Of a DNA stretch of 64,000 bases, positions 28,202 to 36,120 are shown in pieces; the stretch's first letter is position 1, and each line of letters opens with the position of its first letter. This stretch comes from JAFECT01 sp035551675 (GTDB lineage: Bacteria; Pseudomonadota; Alphaproteobacteria; Caulobacterales; Caulobacteraceae), in assembly GCA_035551675.1 (NCBI GenBank), contig DASZMV010000022.1, positions 1 to 64,000 of the forward strand, given 5' to 3'. The position numbers and the translations under genes are program-made. The notes beneath the pieces are model-generated. The model did no database searches. It had not been told where the DNA came from and worked only from the letters and a program-made list of their open reading frames with translations.

Positions 28202-28930
28202 ATGGCTGACATCACCGTCGAGGTCTGTGTCGAGGACGCCGCCGGGCTTGCGGCGGCGGTCGCGGGCGGGGCGCATCGGATCGAGCTCTGTTCGGCCCTG
28301 GCGGTGGGCGGGTTGACGCCGTCGGTGGGATTCATGCGGTTGGCGGGCACTTGTCCGGTTCCGGTCTACGCCATGATGCGGCCGCGGGCCGGCGCGTTCG
28401 TCTATAGCGCCGATGAGATCGACCAAATCAAGCGCGACATGGACGCGGCGGCGCAGGCCGGCCTCAAGGGAGTCGTATTGGGCGTTTCGGCGCCGTCGAA
28501 CGCGCTGAACGTCGACGCCTGCGCGGCGCTGGCGGCTTATGCGCGCACCGCGGGACTGGCGGCGACGCTGCATCGCGCCATCGACCTGGCGCCGGATCTG
28601 TTGGCGGCGGTGGACGTCGCGATCGAGGCGGGCTTCGAGCGCATTCTCACCTCCGGCGGACGCCGCAGCGCGCCCGCGGGCGCGGACGCTATCGCGGCGA
28701 TGGTCGAGCGCGCGGGCGACCGCATTTCGATCATGGCCGGCTCCGGTGTGAAGGCGGACAATGCCGCGGCGCTGATCGCGCAGACCGGCGTGTGCGAGGT
28801 GCACAGTTCGTGCAGCGGTCCGCCGCCGGAACGCAACCTGCGCCTGGTCGAACTCGGCTTTGCCAATCCTTCGGCGCGTGTCACGGTGGCCGAAGAGGTT
28901 GCGGCGCTGGTGGCCGCAGTGAGGGCTTAA
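28202..28930 (+). CDS. cutC: CutC family protein (copper homeostasis-associated)
   Basis: I chose ATG 28202, 55 bp after fadJ, because it gives the exact CutC N-terminus (VEVCVEDAAGLAAAVAGGAHRIELCSAL...GGLTPS). A longer in-frame start at 28109 would overlap fadJ. The 242-residue TIM-barrel protein carries the conserved stretches YAMMRPRAGAFVYS near residue 58, GVVLGVSAP, ATLHRAIDLAPD near residue 120 and ERILTSGGRRSAP. CutC binds copper in some bacteria, though its role in metal homeostasis is disputed. The glycosylasparaginase gene starts 12 bp downstream, suggesting one transcript. Confidence 0.92.
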   Translation: MADITVEVCVEDAAGLAAAVAGGAHRIELCSALAVGGLTPSVGFMRLAGTCPVPVYAMMRPRAGAFVYSADEIDQIKRDMDAAAQAGLKGVVLGVSAPSNALNVDACAALAAYARTAGLAATLHRAIDLAPDLLAAVDVAIEAGFERILTSGGRRSAPAGADAIAAMVERAGDRISIMAGSGVKADNAAALIAQTGVCEVHSSCSGPPPERNLRLVELGFANPSARVTVAEEVAALVAAVRA

Positions 28931-28942
28931 CGAGGGACAGCG

Positions 28943-29941
28943 ATGGCGGGCACGCGGAGAGCGGTTCTTGGCGCGGGCGTGGCGCTCGCGGCCGCAGGCG
29001 CAGCGGGCGCCAAGACGCGGGCGCGGGTGAAGGCGCCCCTGATCGTTTCCACCTGGGACTTCGGCGCCGCAGCCAACGCCCAGGCGTTCGCGAAACTGAA
29101 GAACGGCGGCGCGGCGCTGGACGCGGTCGAGGCCGGCGCGCGCGTGCCCGAGGCGGACGTGACCAACCATTCCGTGGGTTTGGGCGGCTATCCGGATCGC
29201 GACGGCCATGTCACCTGCGACGCCTCGATCATGGACGACGCCGGCAGGTTGGGCTCCGTCGCGGCGCTGGAAGACATCGTGCATGCGGTGTCGGTAGCGC
29301 GGCGGGTGATGGAGAAGACGCCGCACACCCTGCTGGTCGCCGACGGCGCGCTCCAGTTCGCGCTGGCCGAAGGCTTTCCGCGCCAGAACCTGTTGACGCC
29401 GGACGCGGAGAAGGCCTGGCGCGAGTGGCTCAAGACGTCGAAATATCACCCGCAGGCCAACATCGAAAACACAAATCGCTATGACCCCTCGACCGGCCCG
29501 GACAACCACGACACCATCGGCATCCTCGCGCTCGACGGCGCGGGCCGGATCGCCGGCGCGTGCACAACCTCGGGCATGGCGTTCAAGATGCACGGCCGCG
29601 TGGGTGACTCGCCGCTCGCGGGATCAGGCCTGTTCGTCGAGCCCGGCGTGGGGGCTGCGACGTCCACCGGCGTCGGTGAAGAGGTGATGCGCATCGTGGG
29701 CTCGGCGCGAGTGACCGCGTCCATGCGCGCGGGACTGTCGCCCGCCGCCGCCTGTCGCGAGGCGGTGATGCACATCAAGCGTCTGCGCGGCAAGAGCCTG
29801 ACCGACGAACAGGTCGGTTTCCTCGCCATCGACCGCCTCGGCCGCTACGGCGCCTTCGCCCTGCAGCCCGGCTTCACCTACGCGGTCACCGACGCACACG
29901 GCGAGACCAAGGTGCTGAAGTCGGAGAGTCTGGCTGGTTAA
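28943..29941 (+). CDS. N4-(beta-N-acetylglucosaminyl)-L-asparaginase (glycosylasparaginase), exported
   Basis: This 332-residue Ntn-hydrolase has an N-terminal RRAVLGAGVALAAAGAAGA leader that looks like a weak Tat or Sec signal. Autocleavage is expected before the Thr of NHDTIGIL near residue 191, which becomes the nucleophile. The substrate region GRVGDSPLAGSGLFVEPGVGAATSTGVGEEVMR near residue 218 has the family's conserved R-x-G-D-S-P and G-x-G-x-x motifs. It hydrolyses the GlcNAc-Asn link of glycoasparagines. It follows cutC by 12 bp with a GAGGGA ribosome site. The whole active-site set is present. Confidence 0.92.
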   Translation: MAGTRRAVLGAGVALAAAGAAGAKTRARVKAPLIVSTWDFGAAANAQAFAKLKNGGAALDAVEAGARVPEADVTNHSVGLGGYPDRDGHVTCDASIMDDAGRLGSVAALEDIVHAVSVARRVMEKTPHTLLVADGALQFALAEGFPRQNLLTPDAEKAWREWLKTSKYHPQANIENTNRYDPSTGPDNHDTIGILALDGAGRIAGACTTSGMAFKMHGRVGDSPLAGSGLFVEPGVGAATSTGVGEEVMRIVGSARVTASMRAGLSPAAACREAVMHIKRLRGKSLTDEQVGFLAIDRLGRYGAFALQPGFTYAVTDAHGETKVLKSESLAG

Positions 29942-29953
29942 GAGTCTGGCGAC

Positions 29954-31063
29954 CTAAGCCTTCGCCGACTCGCGCCACGCCTTCAGAACCTCCGCCTCGC
30001 GTTCGGGCGTCAGGCCCGCGTGCAGTTTCGCCTGACGCTCGGGCGGCAGGGTCTTGAACCAGGCCAGGGTGTCCGCCGCGGTCACAGACGTCGGTCGGAA
30101 ATTCAGGCCGGCCTTCACCGCGCGCGCGATGCTCTGGCGGCCCAAGCCCTGCATATCGCCGACGCCGGGAACCCAGACCGGCATGTCCGACCAGGGTTGC
30201 ACCTTGTGCTCGTCGAGAAACTTGCTCGGAACCCAGACGAGGTTGGGATGGCTGTTCACGCCCGCTTCGATCGCCTCGAGCATGCCGCGCATGGTCATCG
30301 GCCTTGACGGTCCCGTCGCGTTGTAGACGCCGTAGAGATGAGTCTCGGCCATGCGGATGGTCCATTCGGCGAGGTCGCGCGCATCGATGAACTGCACCGG
30401 ATCGGAGCCGTCCCCGGGCGCCAGCACGTCGCCGCCGCGCGCAATGCGCACGGGCCAGTAGCTGAAGCGATCGGTCTGGTCGCCGGGACCCACGATCAGA
30501 CCCGGACGGATGATGGTCACCGCAGGGCCGAACTGGGCCTGGGCCTCCTGCTCGCTGACCGCTTTCAGCACGCCGTAGTTTTCCGGCGTCACCGCCTTTT
30601 CAGCGAAGGCGTCCTTGCCGGCATAGGGCGCGACCTTGGCGGTCTCGTCGGGGTTCGGGTTGTCGAAGCTGTTGTAGACCGAGATGGTCGAGATGAAGAC
30701 GTACTGCTTCACCCGGCCCTTGAGCACCTTGGCCGCGTCGCGCACCCAGAACGGCAGGGTGGTCGGATTGTCGATACACACATCCCAGTCACGGCCCTCG
30801 AGCGATTTCAGGTCGCCGGTGCTGCGATCGCCGAGCAGCTCTTCGACCTTGCCCGGCCATTCGACCTTTTGTTTGCCGCGGTTGAACACGGTGACCTGGT
30901 GACCGCGGCTCAAGGCGTAGCGCACCTGGTCCGGTCCGGTGAAACCCGTGCCGCCGAGGATCAGGATTCGCAACGGCCGCGCGGGCTTCGCCGCCGCGAG
31001 CAGGCCCAAGCTCGCCGCCGCCGCGGCCGTGCCTTCTAGTACATCGCGCCGTGTGCTGGTCAT
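29954..31063 (-). CDS. NAD-dependent epimerase/dehydratase-like protein with Tat-type leader
   Basis: This 369-residue protein starts MTSTRRDVLEGTAAAAASLGLLAAA, a twin-arginine-type signal. A Rossmann domain of the extended SDR class follows: GGTGFTGPDQVRYALSRGHQVTVFNRG near residue 36, and VFISTISVYNSFDNP near residue 122. The Tyr of the usual YxxxK motif is seen in NYGVLKAVSEQ near residue 162 (Y-G-V-L-K). A Tat leader on an SDR fits folded, cofactor-loaded export. Similar exported SDRs occur in many soil and aquatic proteobacteria, but their substrates are undefined. It converges on the glycosylasparaginase gene with a 12-bp gap. Confidence 0.88.
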   Translation of the reverse strand: MTSTRRDVLEGTAAAAASLGLLAAAKPARPLRILILGGTGFTGPDQVRYALSRGHQVTVFNRGKQKVEWPGKVEELLGDRSTGDLKSLEGRDWDVCIDNPTTLPFWVRDAAKVLKGRVKQYVFISTISVYNSFDNPNPDETAKVAPYAGKDAFAEKAVTPENYGVLKAVSEQEAQAQFGPAVTIIRPGLIVGPGDQTDRFSYWPVRIARGGDVLAPGDGSDPVQFIDARDLAEWTIRMAETHLYGVYNATGPSRPMTMRGMLEAIEAGVNSHPNLVWVPSKFLDEHKVQPWSDMPVWVPGVGDMQGLGRQSIARAVKAGLNFRPTSVTAADTLAWFKTLPPERQAKLHAGLTPEREAEVLKAWRESAKA

Positions 31064-31182
31064 CGCCGGTTCCCCCGCCTATGAAGATCGTTCTTGCTGC
31101 GGAGCATCCTAGCGGAAGGTTCGCGCGGCGGGAAATCGGCGGTTGGTTGCGGTCGTTGCATCCGCGAGAACGAAGGGTAATC

Positions 31183-32628
31183 GTGGCGGTCTTGCAAGGG
31201 TCGGGAGACGGAAACGCGGGCGCGAGCGGACGCAACCGCCTCGTGCCGCTGGTCATCGGGTCGGCCCTGTTCATCCAGGTGCTCGACGCCACGGTGATCT
31301 CCACCGCCCTGCCCTCGATGGCCAAGGCGCTGGGCCGCGATCCGCTGGCGTTGAACGCCGCAGTGACGCTCTACCTGCTTGCCACCGCGGCGTGCCTGCC
31401 GCTCGGCGGGTGGATGGCGGACTGGTTCGGCGCCAAACGCGTGTTCCTGTGCGCCATCGCCGCCTTCGCGCTGAGTTCGCTGTTGTGCGGTCTGTCGCAG
31501 ACCTTTGAACAGCTGATCGGCGCGCGCATTCTGCAGGGCGCCGCCGGCGCCCTGATGACGCCGGTGGGGCGCCTCGTGCTTCTGCGCAGCACGCACCGGC
31601 GCGACCTGGTGTGGGCGATCTCCTATCTGTCGCTGCCCGCCTTGCTGGGCCCGATGCTCGGACCGCCGGTGGGCGGCTTCATCGTCACCGTCGCTTCGTG
31701 GCGTTGGATCTTCTTCATCAACTTGCCGCTGGCCGTCGCCGCGATGGTCCTGATCCAGCGGTTCACGCCAAGCATCCCGCGGGAACGTTCGACGCCGTTC
31801 GACTGGCTCGGGTTTCTGCTCTGCGCCATCGGCCTGGGATGCGTGATCGAAGGCCTCGCCAATCTCGACCGCGGCGCCCTGACGACCGAAGGCGAAGTCG
31901 CGCTGATCGGCGTGGGCGCCCTTGCGCTTCTGCTCTACGTCCTGCATGCGCGGCGCACGGCGGCGCCGGTGCTCGACCTTCGACTGTTCGCGATCCCCAC
32001 CTTCCGCACCTCGGTGACCGGCGGCGCGCTCGGGCGGCTGATCAACGGCGCCAATCCATTCCTGCTGGCGATGCTGCTGCAGGTCGGGTTCGGCATGTCG
32101 GCGTTCCGCGCCGGCCTGTTGACCCTGGCGAGCGCGGGCGGCGCGCTGGTGATGAAGGCGCTGGCGCCGCCGATCATCGCGCGTTGCGGGTTCAAGCCGG
32201 TGCTGATCGTGAACGCCGTGCTCGCCGCCGCCGCCTTTGGCGCCGCGGGCGTCTTCCGTCCCGACACCGAGATCGCGGTTGTCGTCGGCGTCCTGTTCCT
32301 GGGCGGCCTGTTCCGCGCGCTGCAGTTCACCGCCATCAACGGTCTGGCCTACGCCGATGTGGCGCCTTCCGCGCTCAGCCGCGCCTCGACCCTGTGGAGC
32401 GTCGCGCACCAGTTGACCCAGAGCCTGGGCGTGGCCCTAGCCGCCTTTCTGGTGGGCGCGATCCGCACGCCGGGCCCGTCGCTCGCCTGGACCGACGTGT
32501 CGCCGGCTTTCGCCATCATCGCGGCGATCTCGCTGACGAGCCTGCTCGCCTTCGTATGCCTCCCCCGCCGCGCCGGTCGCAACCTCGCGCTCGCGCAGGA
32601 GCCCGACATTCAGGGGGAGATCGGGTAG
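31183..32628 (+). CDS. MFS drug/solute exporter, DHA2-like
   Basis: I place the start at GTG 31183 (GAAGGG at 5 nt). An ATG at 31081 would add 34 residues that look like non-coding leader. The 481-residue protein has about 14 membrane segments. It shows the drug-H+ antiporter motifs: DATVISTALPSMAKAL in TM1 (D-x-x-x-V-x-x-A-L-P), GGWMADWFGAKRVFL (motif A), and LGPMLGPPVGGFIVTVASWRWIFFINLP (motif C followed by W-R-W-I-F-x-I-N). Substrate unknown. The gene is divergent from the exported SDR gene. Confidence 0.92.
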   Translation: MAVLQGSGDGNAGASGRNRLVPLVIGSALFIQVLDATVISTALPSMAKALGRDPLALNAAVTLYLLATAACLPLGGWMADWFGAKRVFLCAIAAFALSSLLCGLSQTFEQLIGARILQGAAGALMTPVGRLVLLRSTHRRDLVWAISYLSLPALLGPMLGPPVGGFIVTVASWRWIFFINLPLAVAAMVLIQRFTPSIPRERSTPFDWLGFLLCAIGLGCVIEGLANLDRGALTTEGEVALIGVGALALLLYVLHARRTAAPVLDLRLFAIPTFRTSVTGGALGRLINGANPFLLAMLLQVGFGMSAFRAGLLTLASAGGALVMKALAPPIIARCGFKPVLIVNAVLAAAAFGAAGVFRPDTEIAVVVGVLFLGGLFRALQFTAINGLAYADVAPSALSRASTLWSVAHQLTQSLGVALAAFLVGAIRTPGPSLAWTDVSPAFAIIAAISLTSLLAFVCLPRRAGRNLALAQEPDIQGEIG

Positions 32629-32728
32629 GCCAGGAGCGTGGGCGATAAGGGAAGTCGCTTTGCATTCGTATGCAGACAGGCGAACTTGGGGATCGAATAG
32701 ATTGTGCGTGGCTGCGCGGGGGCTTCAC

Positions 32729-32971
32729 GTGAGTAAACCATGGTTACGACCGGCGCCATTTCCCCTCCGGGTCGTCCCGACATGCTGGCAGGGGTGGCTG
32801 GCGTATGGCGCCTATGTTGTGGCGGCAGTATCAATTGGCATTGCGCTTCCCCACTTGTTCGCTGATCCGGAAACTGTAACGACCACGACCGCGATTGCCG
32901 AACTTGCGGTCCTCGCGCTCTTCCTTGTCACTTTGTACTTGAAATACGACTCTCGCCGGCCTCGGTCGTAG
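32729..32971 (+). CDS. Small two-TM membrane protein
   Basis: The GTG at 32729 is my preferred start, with a GGGGG tract upstream. The 80-residue product has a VVPTCWQGWLAYGAYVVAAV stretch and two hydrophobic segments (about residues 20-38 and 50-68). It ends in a basic tail YLKYDSRRPRS. P-x-x-W-x-G-W before the first segment is seen in other small unnamed membrane proteins. The open frame extends upstream to a TTG at 32660 without a better ribosome site. No function assigned. Confidence 0.5.
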   Translation: MSKPWLRPAPFPLRVVPTCWQGWLAYGAYVVAAVSIGIALPHLFADPETVTTTTAIAELAVLALFLVTLYLKYDSRRPRS

Positions 32972-33345
32972 GCGCCGCGGACGAGCCGGGGCAGAGCCGC
33001 CAAGAGGCTCCGCCGGGCGCCTGAGCCGCTTCAGTGTAGTTGGCGACTAAGACAGTCACTGGCGGGGCGACTGACGCGCGTCCGAACCCGTTTAAATCCG
33101 GCTTCGAGCTATCGACGAGAAGGGAACTGGCTTCATCCGACTAGGCGTTCGCGCGCCATTGGCACCGCGCGCCGGCCAGTTCGTTCACAAGCTGGCAGAG
33201 AGAGATGCGTCGTGAAACGTTACTCGGAGCTGCCGACTGAATCCGGATGCGCGCGGGGAACGACGCTGACCGAAGTGAACGCCAATTGCCCAACGTCTGA
33301 CTAGCTCGCCACCACGCCATGGGCAACTGACGCCGAAGATTGCAC
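32972..33345. other. 374-bp intergenic region with no recognisable gene
   Basis: I see no convincing open frame, RNA gene or strong hairpin. The segment is less GC-rich than the housekeeping genes. It separates the small membrane protein gene from the end of the ankyrin gene. Confidence 0.4.
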
Positions 33346-34281
33346 CTACGGATTCAATAGCAGGCCGCCAGGCTTCTTTGCATTCTCGGCAAGACGCGCT
33401 TCCTCCGCATCAAGATCGGCTTGTTCACTTGGAGGGTCATCAGCTACTGGAAACTTAATCCCACGCGCCTCAAGAATGACTTTGACCTTTGCAGCCCATT
33501 GCATCTGGCTGCGACCATCATCTGTTGTTTTCGATGGATCTGACTTCAGAAAATTGTCTCTTTGAAGGTACCAAGCCAGTACATCGAGTCGACGATGATA
33601 GCCACGATCAAGCAATTCTGCGACCTTGTCCCAACGATTGATCAGCGCGACTTGCATCGCAACAGACCGCTCGATGCCAACATTCACGTTCACATCCGCG
33701 CCGGCGTCGAGCAGGATCTGAAAATTCGTGTAGTTGTCGAGCGGTCCCAAATATACAGACTCGCTAAGCGCGTTTCCGCCGGTTACTCGCGAACTGGGAT
33801 CGCCGCCATATTTGAGCAACAGCCTCAAATAATCCGGAAGCGCGATCCCGGCGGCAAACGTCACCATATTCAGGCCGTAAGGGGCGCCGCCATCACCGAT
33901 CCGGATCAAGCGCACATTTGGATCGGCCTTTGCCTTGAGCAGGGCCTCGAAGCCAGCGACGCCCTGACATTCCATTGACCATGCAAGCATCGAAACCGAA
34001 CGATCCTTGCTTAGGGCGTTAGGGTTGGCGCCCCTGGCGACCAGGTTAGCGATTGCACTCAGGTCGCCGCGACATGCCGCGTGAGCCAGTGCGACGTTTT
34101 CCGGTTCACTAAAAGTTTGCGCGGCTGTCTTCCCGAAAACGGTGAAGCCCTCAGAATACTTCTGTCTCTGTTGAGATGCTGCTCTTCCATCGCTTTCCGG
34201 ATTGGCCGTGCAGGCCGTTCCAGCGAAGGCGATCATCAGCGTGCTCGCCGCCGCGATCGCGCGCCACTTCCACCGATCCAT
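33346..34281 (-). CDS. Exported ankyrin-repeat protein
   Basis: ATG 34281 follows a GGGGGCTC ribosome site and gives the signal MDRWKWRAIAAASTLMIAFAGTAC. The final Cys suggests a lipoprotein, although the G-T-A-C context is a weak lipobox. The 311-residue protein contains four to five ankyrin repeats between residues about 60 and 250. Examples are ALAHAACRGDLSAIANLVARGANPN, GFEALLKAKADPNVR, DYLRLLLKYGGDPS and NFQILLDAGADVNVN. Ankyrin proteins mediate protein contacts. The gene is the last chromosomal gene before the integrated element, about 105 bp from its att repeat. Confidence 0.85.
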   Translation of the reverse strand: MDRWKWRAIAAASTLMIAFAGTACTANPESDGRAASQQRQKYSEGFTVFGKTAAQTFSEPENVALAHAACRGDLSAIANLVARGANPNALSKDRSVSMLAWSMECQGVAGFEALLKAKADPNVRLIRIGDGGAPYGLNMVTFAAGIALPDYLRLLLKYGGDPSSRVTGGNALSESVYLGPLDNYTNFQILLDAGADVNVNVGIERSVAMQVALINRWDKVAELLDRGYHRRLDVLAWYLQRDNFLKSDPSKTTDDGRSQMQWAAKVKVILEARGIKFPVADDPPSEQADLDAEEARLAENAKKPGGLLLNP

Positions 34282-34386
34282 TGAGCCCCCCGCATCCCCA
34301 GACGGCGAACGGGACAACATCCCCGCAACCCTGAGGTGGAGCATGACGATTGCGAACTCGGAGAGTCAAGAAGCCGCCGCGAAGGC

Positions 34387-34403
34387 TGGTAGGCCCGGCA
34401 GGA
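34387..34403. repeat. att repeat, distal end of the element
   Basis: TGGTAGGCCCGGCAGGA is identical to the 3' terminal 17 nt of the tRNA gene at 46635-46651 (reverse complement TCCTGCCGGGCCTACCA, including CCA). Identity stops immediately on both sides, so the shared core is 17 bp. It marks the left junction between chromosome and element. Confidence 0.88.
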
Positions 34404-34416
34404 GGCGCTTTTTACC

Positions 34417-34436
34417 CCCTGTTTTCAGGGCTTTTT
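34417..34436 (+). terminator. Possible weak terminator at the element's left end
   Basis: CCCTG-TTTT-CAGGG followed by CTTTTT forms a short hairpin with a T tract in plus orientation. The stem is only 5 bp, and no plus-strand gene ends close upstream, so its function is doubtful. Confidence 0.25.
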
Positions 34437-34446
34437 GCGGTGTGAA

Positions 34447-34486
34447 TGTGCCCCGAGCGGTCAAAAGTGTGCCCCCGCTGTGCCCC
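34447..34486. other. Three TGTGCCCC repeats inside the left att end (candidate integrase arm sites)
   Basis: TGTGCCCC occurs at 34447-34454, 34468-34475 and 34479-34486 in the same orientation. One exact and one near copy (TGTGCCTC) lie at 46541-46559 by the integrase gene start. Tyrosine integrases bind iterated arm-type sites on both sides of the core, so these are candidates. Confidence 0.45.
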
Positions 34487-34507
34487 GGGTGCGGGACTCG
34501 AACCCGC
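34482..34507 (-). other. tRNA 3'-fragment inside the element
   Basis: On the minus strand GCGGG-TTCGAGT-CCCGC forms a perfect T-arm (5-bp stem, 7-nt loop), followed by ACCCGGG in acceptor position. No matching 5' half, D-arm or anticodon arm is found beyond it. It therefore looks like a fragment of a second tRNA gene, about 80 bp from the att core. Confidence 0.45.
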
Positions 34508-34556
34508 TACCGAGCCAGAACACGAACCCGCAACGGGAGCCCGCAGATTCGCGGCG

Positions 34557-35390
34557 TCAGTGGTGGTGTCCGAAGAGCCATAGAAGCCCTAGGACGACCG
34601 CTATCGCGATGAAGCACCCCAAGGGGTTGCCGCTCGTGCCGGGGGTGTAGCGGAACGGCGGCGGAGGGTCCTCTAACGACAACCCTTCCGCCTTGGGGTC
34701 GATAAGGATTTCCAGCTCGTGCTTTTTGATTTTGACAATATGCGCCGCCCGTTCGGTCGCGTTCTCTGTGTCGGCGGCAAGGTGGTCGAATAGGACGGTC
34801 ACGTTCCGGCGAACGCTCTCCGCAATAAGCGCTCGCTCGGCGTTAATGTTGTGCTCTAAGAGCTGCCGCCGGACCGAAACGTCCCCGCCTGATAGCCAGG
34901 AAAAGCGAGCTTCAAGAGCCTCCGGAAGCGTGAAACTACTCACGACAGATTCGAAGTGGTCCTTGAACGCGGCAGCTACGTCGGCCGCGCCAACATTCAA
35001 GCCAACACGTAGAACCTTTTTCGATGACGGCCCGTAGTGATCCCAAAGCTTCTCTGTCAGTCGGTATTTGTCGGCAAGGGGCATGAGGGGTGGCAGGATC
35101 GTGAATAAACGATCAGCTACCAGACCGCTCATTTGCGTGCTGCCCGTGCGCCACTTGTCGTAAGCGGCTTCGGCGTATCGGCGCGCTGGCGCGCCGTACT
35201 GGCGCTCGTATACGTCCAAAATCTGTGTGAGCCGCTTAGCCGGGAGACTGAAAAAATATTGCTTTACGTCTTTGTCGGTGCCGCCGAGCACGCGAGAAAG
35301 CTCCCGCGCCTGGCTAACGTGTTCCCTCGCACGCTCGTAGCCATAGGACGAGTACCGTCCGCGACCGCCGCTCCGATATCGCCGGGCCAA
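34557..35390 (-). CDS. Unknown tail-anchored protein, last gene of the nuclease operon
   Basis: This 277-residue product of a TTG start at 35390 lies 3 bp after the preceding stop; without its own clear ribosome site it is probably translated by coupling. The N-terminus is basic and Gly/Tyr/Ser-rich (MARRYRSGGRGRYSSYGYER). The body, residues 25-235, is mostly helical. A single hydrophobic segment (CFIAIAVVLGLLWLF) sits at the extreme C-terminus and ends GHHH, so it should be tail-anchored with its body in the cytoplasm. I do not recognise a family. It has the same C-terminal design as the 145-residue protein two genes upstream. Confidence 0.72.
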   Translation of the reverse strand: MARRYRSGGRGRYSSYGYERAREHVSQARELSRVLGGTDKDVKQYFFSLPAKRLTQILDVYERQYGAPARRYAEAAYDKWRTGSTQMSGLVADRLFTILPPLMPLADKYRLTEKLWDHYGPSSKKVLRVGLNVGAADVAAAFKDHFESVVSSFTLPEALEARFSWLSGGDVSVRRQLLEHNINAERALIAESVRRNVTVLFDHLAADTENATERAAHIVKIKKHELEILIDPKAEGLSLEDPPPPFRYTPGTSGNPLGCFIAIAVVLGLLWLFGHHH

Positions 35391-35393
35391 TCG

Positions 35394-35678
35394 CTAACGC
35401 CCGAAGAGAAGCGCCAGGAGTCCGCGCTTCGGGGAGGAGCGGAACCGGAGTCGGATTTGGTAGCCAGGGCCGCTCAAGTCGCGGTTGACGTTCATCTGGC
35501 TTCCGCCCGACAGGCGCCGCCCTTGATCGCAGAGCGTGCGCACGACGGCCCGCGTCGATTCAATGGCTGTGGTCGCGTCGGGCTCTTTCACGCCCGATTG
35601 CCGCAAGCGTTCGGCGAGCCCGTCCAAAACCCTGTTCTCGTCCGTCGCCGGAGTCAGGTCCAGTGTCTGCCGGAACAT
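35394..35678 (-). CDS. Unknown 94-residue protein, third gene of the nuclease operon
   Basis: The start ATG 35678 lies 2 bp after the upstream stop codon, and the next gene begins 3 bp after its own stop. The product begins MFRQTLDLTPATDENRVLDG, has a helical middle (GLAERLRQSGVKEPDATTAIES), and ends in a basic stretch QIRLRFRSSPKRGLLALLFGR. No signal or membrane segment is obvious except the short hydrophobic end. I recognise no family. Its tight packing argues for function together with the nuclease and the tail-anchored proteins. Confidence 0.68.
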   Translation of the reverse strand: MFRQTLDLTPATDENRVLDGLAERLRQSGVKEPDATTAIESTRAVVRTLCDQGRRLSGGSQMNVNRDLSGPGYQIRLRFRSSPKRGLLALLFGR

Positions 35679-35680
35679 GG

Positions 35681-36118
35681 CTAGTGGTGGTTCGTGAAGA
35701 GGGAAATGACGATCAAGAGGGCGATGATACCGCCAATGACGTACGCCCACGTATAGTCGGCTTCGCCCGTCTGGCTCTTCGTCAAGCGCCCGCTGGCGGC
35801 TTGCTTCGTGTTTCCAATCAGGATTTCGGTCCGTCCGGTCGAAGTCGTCTGAGTGTGCGAAATCGTGACGGACGCTCCGCCTGCCGAGACCTCCCGGTTC
35901 GTGTCCGCGAGGACTGAGAGGGTCGCTTTCAGCGCGCCAACGTCAACGTGCAGTTCTTGCGCGCGCTTTGAAACGTCGAGAATGCCCTTTGAGTAGTCCG
36001 CCAATAGCTGCCGGCGCTCTGCCTCCGGCAGAAACGACAGGTCCAGTTGCGCGCTTGGCGTCAGATTGACGGTAGTAGGCACCGGGCTTCGCGAGCCGGT
36101 CGAGCCTGAATCGCTCAT
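35681..36118 (-). CDS. Unknown tail-anchored protein, second gene of the nuclease operon
   Basis: ATG 36118 is preceded by AAGGGGGG inside the end of the nuclease gene, 2 bp from its stop. The 145-residue protein has a Ser/Thr-rich start, a helical segment (LDLSFLPEAERRQLLADYSKG), and a beta-rich stretch VSAGGASVTISHTQTTSTGRTEILIGNT. It then has one C-terminal membrane segment (TWAYVIGGIIALLIVISLF) ending TNHH. The predicted topology is cytoplasmic body with a short C-terminal tail outside. Family unknown. Confidence 0.72.
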   Translation of the reverse strand: MSDSGSTGSRSPVPTTVNLTPSAQLDLSFLPEAERRQLLADYSKGILDVSKRAQELHVDVGALKATLSVLADTNREVSAGGASVTISHTQTTSTGRTEILIGNTKQAASGRLTKSQTGEADYTWAYVIGGIIALLIVISLFTNHH

Positions 36119-36120
36119 GT

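Noticed and set aside
33141..33326. 61-codon minus-strand open frame in the gap before the ankyrin gene
   Set aside because: No ribosome site, no recognisable features and atypical composition.
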